Assembly (NCBI GenBank): GCA_002507425.1
Contig: DAZU01000037.1
Location: forward strand, 1-16,039
Length of the DNA: 16,039 bases
Reading direction: 5' to 3'
Source of the DNA: Euryarchaeota archaeon UBA53
Lineage (GTDB): Archaea; Thermoplasmatota; Poseidoniia; Poseidoniales; Poseidoniaceae
The position numbers and the translations under genes are program-made. Shown one piece after another: positions 14,438-16,039 of the stretch. The stretch's first letter is position 1. Each line of letters begins with the position of its first letter. The notes beneath the pieces are model-generated. The model had not been told where the DNA came from. It worked only from the letters and a program-made list of their open reading frames with translations, and ran no database searches.

Positions 14438-16039
14438 CTAGTTGTCATCTTCTTGAAGCACTGATATCAAACTGCTTTGTTCTGCAAGTCTATCGTTTAC
14501 TTCCTTTCTTCGTCCTTTACCAACTAGGTATAATACGCCAAACAGTGAGAAGGTCAGTAGCAATACACCAAACGGTAGAGCCCACGTGCTGATAACCTCC
14601 CCTGCAACGTCTAGGAACGGAGAATCGCTAGATAGTTCATCGCTGATTAATTCAATATTATCCCCTTCGCTTGCCTCAACAATTGTGTTTTCTGGATCGA
14701 CTACCACAACCACATCATAAGTTCCAGCCGAAACTGGGTAAAGCATGTAGAACTCGACCGAGCCCGGCTCGCCCGTTCCATCTTCTCCTAGTAAGGCAGC
14801 AACTGTCTGTCTCATTACTATCGAATTCTCAGGACATCCGTGCTTGAGAATTTCTTTCTCTATGACTCCGTCAAATTCATCAAATTCACATAAGACAATC
14901 TCAATATCTGTTGCGTGTACATTGCCGTTGTTTTCAAGAACTACACGAATCGGTATAGTTTTGTCAACCTCATTACTTGTTTGAGAGGTTGAAACTTCCT
15001 TAATCACTAGATTTGGCGCTTTCAATCTCAAAGTTACAATTATTTCATTGGTATCAAACATTTCTCCTTCCCATTCCGGACTATCATCGTGATCGCCATC
15101 TTCTTCCATATTACCGGCAGAACTTGTAACCTTGATTCCTATGTTTCTTGTTTGCAGCTCTGCCCCTGTTGGGATGTGGATTGTTGCTATCATAGTGTGA
15201 GTGGTATAGGGATCCATTTCTGGCAACTTCCACTCATCTGTGTCTGTCATGAATATGCAGGTGTCCTCTGGGATTTCATCGTCGGTTGATAACAATTCAA
15301 CGCACTCGGTTTCGATTTTTGTATCGACGCCCAAGTAAGACACCATCTTCCACTCAACGCTCCAATCAGCTAGAGAGCCCATTCCGGGAATTACATTCCA
15401 TACCACTGCTCCTGTATTATCATCTTTCTTTTGGGTGTGATTATGAAGTGTCGGTGTATCAGGCACGTTTCCAGCATTTGTAATATTGAAGTTATACTCA
15501 ACTATTCTTCCGGGAGCTGTTGTCTTTACTAAATTATCAATTGTCTCATCCATGGTTATTTGCATGTCATAGAATTCATTGACCGTTACATAGAACATTA
15601 TTTCATCTCGTAAGCGGGTTCGGTGACCTGTGTCATCAGGATAGTCCTCTTCGCTAAACGCTTGAACAAGTACTGTGTAATCTCCAGCCTCAACTTGTGC
15701 TGGGACATTTATAGTCAAGTCGATTGTTTGAGATGTATTCCTTGTTAATTCGGTTAGCAAATTCCTCGGGATGTCTATGTCCCATGGGACATTAACTCCT
15801 TCCGAATCATAGACTCGTCCAAGCCTTAGATCGTACCTGTCAGGACCATTTCCTACATTCGAAACCGTGGTTGGAATTATCCATGTGTCACCAGGGTTGG
15901 CCGATATTTCTGTCATCTCTGCGTCCGCAACGAGTCCAAACACGTGAATTACGTTAGTGGAGAGAATCACAGAGTCTGCTACTCTAGGGTACCCTTCGAG
16001 GTGTGCTTTGACGGTAACTGCGGGACCAAGCCCTGCGTT
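14438..16039 (-). CDS. anchored surface protein with CARDB/NEW3-like repeats (5' partial)
   Basis: The frame is open to the right edge: codons before the GTG at 15970 continue in phase with family-like sequence (V-T-V-K-A-H-L-E-G-Y-P), so 533 residues of a longer protein are visible. It contains at least three beta-sandwich repeats with the N-x-G-N signature of CARDB/NEW3 domains: V-S-N-V-G-N-G-P-D-R-Y near the start of the visible part, I-T-N-A-G-N-V-P-D-T in the middle, and L-E-N-N-G-N-V-H-A-T-D late, the last closing in E-A-S-E-G-D-N. A hydrophobic helix (A-L-P-F-G-V-L-L-L-T-F-S-L-F-G-V-L-Y-L-V) then a K-G-R-R-K stop-transfer and a charged tail anchor it, so the repeats face outside. It is rich in Asp/Glu and Thr, like the other surface protein in this window. 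The signal peptide must lie beyond the edge. Role unknown; binding of polymers or cell-surface structure is plausible. Confidence 0.85.
   Translation of the reverse strand, partial: NAGLGPAVTVKAHLEGYPRVADSVILSTNVIHVFGLVADAEMTEISANPGDTWIIPTTVSNVGNGPDRYDLRLGRVYDSEGVNVPWDIDIPRNLLTELTRNTSQTIDLTINVPAQVEAGDYTVLVQAFSEEDYPDDTGHRTRLRDEIMFYVTVNEFYDMQITMDETIDNLVKTTAPGRIVEYNFNITNAGNVPDTPTLHNHTQKKDDNTGAVVWNVIPGMGSLADWSVEWKMVSYLGVDTKIETECVELLSTDDEIPEDTCIFMTDTDEWKLPEMDPYTTHTMIATIHIPTGAELQTRNIGIKVTSSAGNMEEDGDHDDSPEWEGEMFDTNEIIVTLRLKAPNLVIKEVSTSQTSNEVDKTIPIRVVLENNGNVHATDIEIVLCEFDEFDGVIEKEILKHGCPENSIVMRQTVAALLGEDGTGEPGSVEFYMLYPVSAGTYDVVVVVDPENTIVEASEGDNIELISDELSSDSPFLDVAGEVISTWALPFGVLLLTFSLFGVLYLVGKGRRKEVNDRLAEQSSLISVLQEDDN

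Overview
The window reads as a piece of a euryarchaeal chromosome. Three genes are archaeal diagnostics: a transcription factor B (TFB) with zinc ribbon and cyclin repeats, and both subunits of DNA topoisomerase VI. The flavour of the TFB, the acidic lumen-facing surface proteins with C-terminal anchors, the moderate-to-low G+C by eye and the very tight packing suggest a marine planktonic lineage such as Marine Group II/III (Poseidoniales-like). That placement rests on remembered family resemblance, not on a search. No rRNA, tRNA, CRISPR array or insertion sequence was found, and no stretch of more than 300 bases lacks a gene.

Left part (1-2540): the 3' end of a TPR-like helical protein; glycine cleavage H protein (gcvH) followed closely by an RNase HI gene (rnhA); a convergent GalU-type nucleotidyltransferase; and a divergent four-helix membrane protein. 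Left-centre (2541-7142, minus strand): a probable three-gene unit reading TFB, then a HEAT-repeat protein, then a large exported FN3-like surface protein. The surface protein carries a six-cysteine module matching the pacifastin pattern, an acidic linker and a C-terminal membrane anchor.

Centre (7143-9567): an AT-rich divergent promoter region, an aconitase-superfamily hydro-lyase whose swivel domain comes before its catalytic domains, and a 216-base gap. The gap holds a strong imperfect hairpin and a near-exact 14-base repeat just ahead of the topoisomerase genes. Right part (9568-16039): top6B and top6A overlapping by one base (both subunits made from one message), a two-helix membrane protein with a probable leaderless promoter, an ArsR-type regulator, and, convergent with it, the 3' part of another anchored surface protein that runs off the right edge.

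No obvious new multi-gene system stands out. The best candidates for a second look are the hairpin/repeat leader of top6B, the permuted aconitase, and the pacifastin-like module on an archaeal surface protein.
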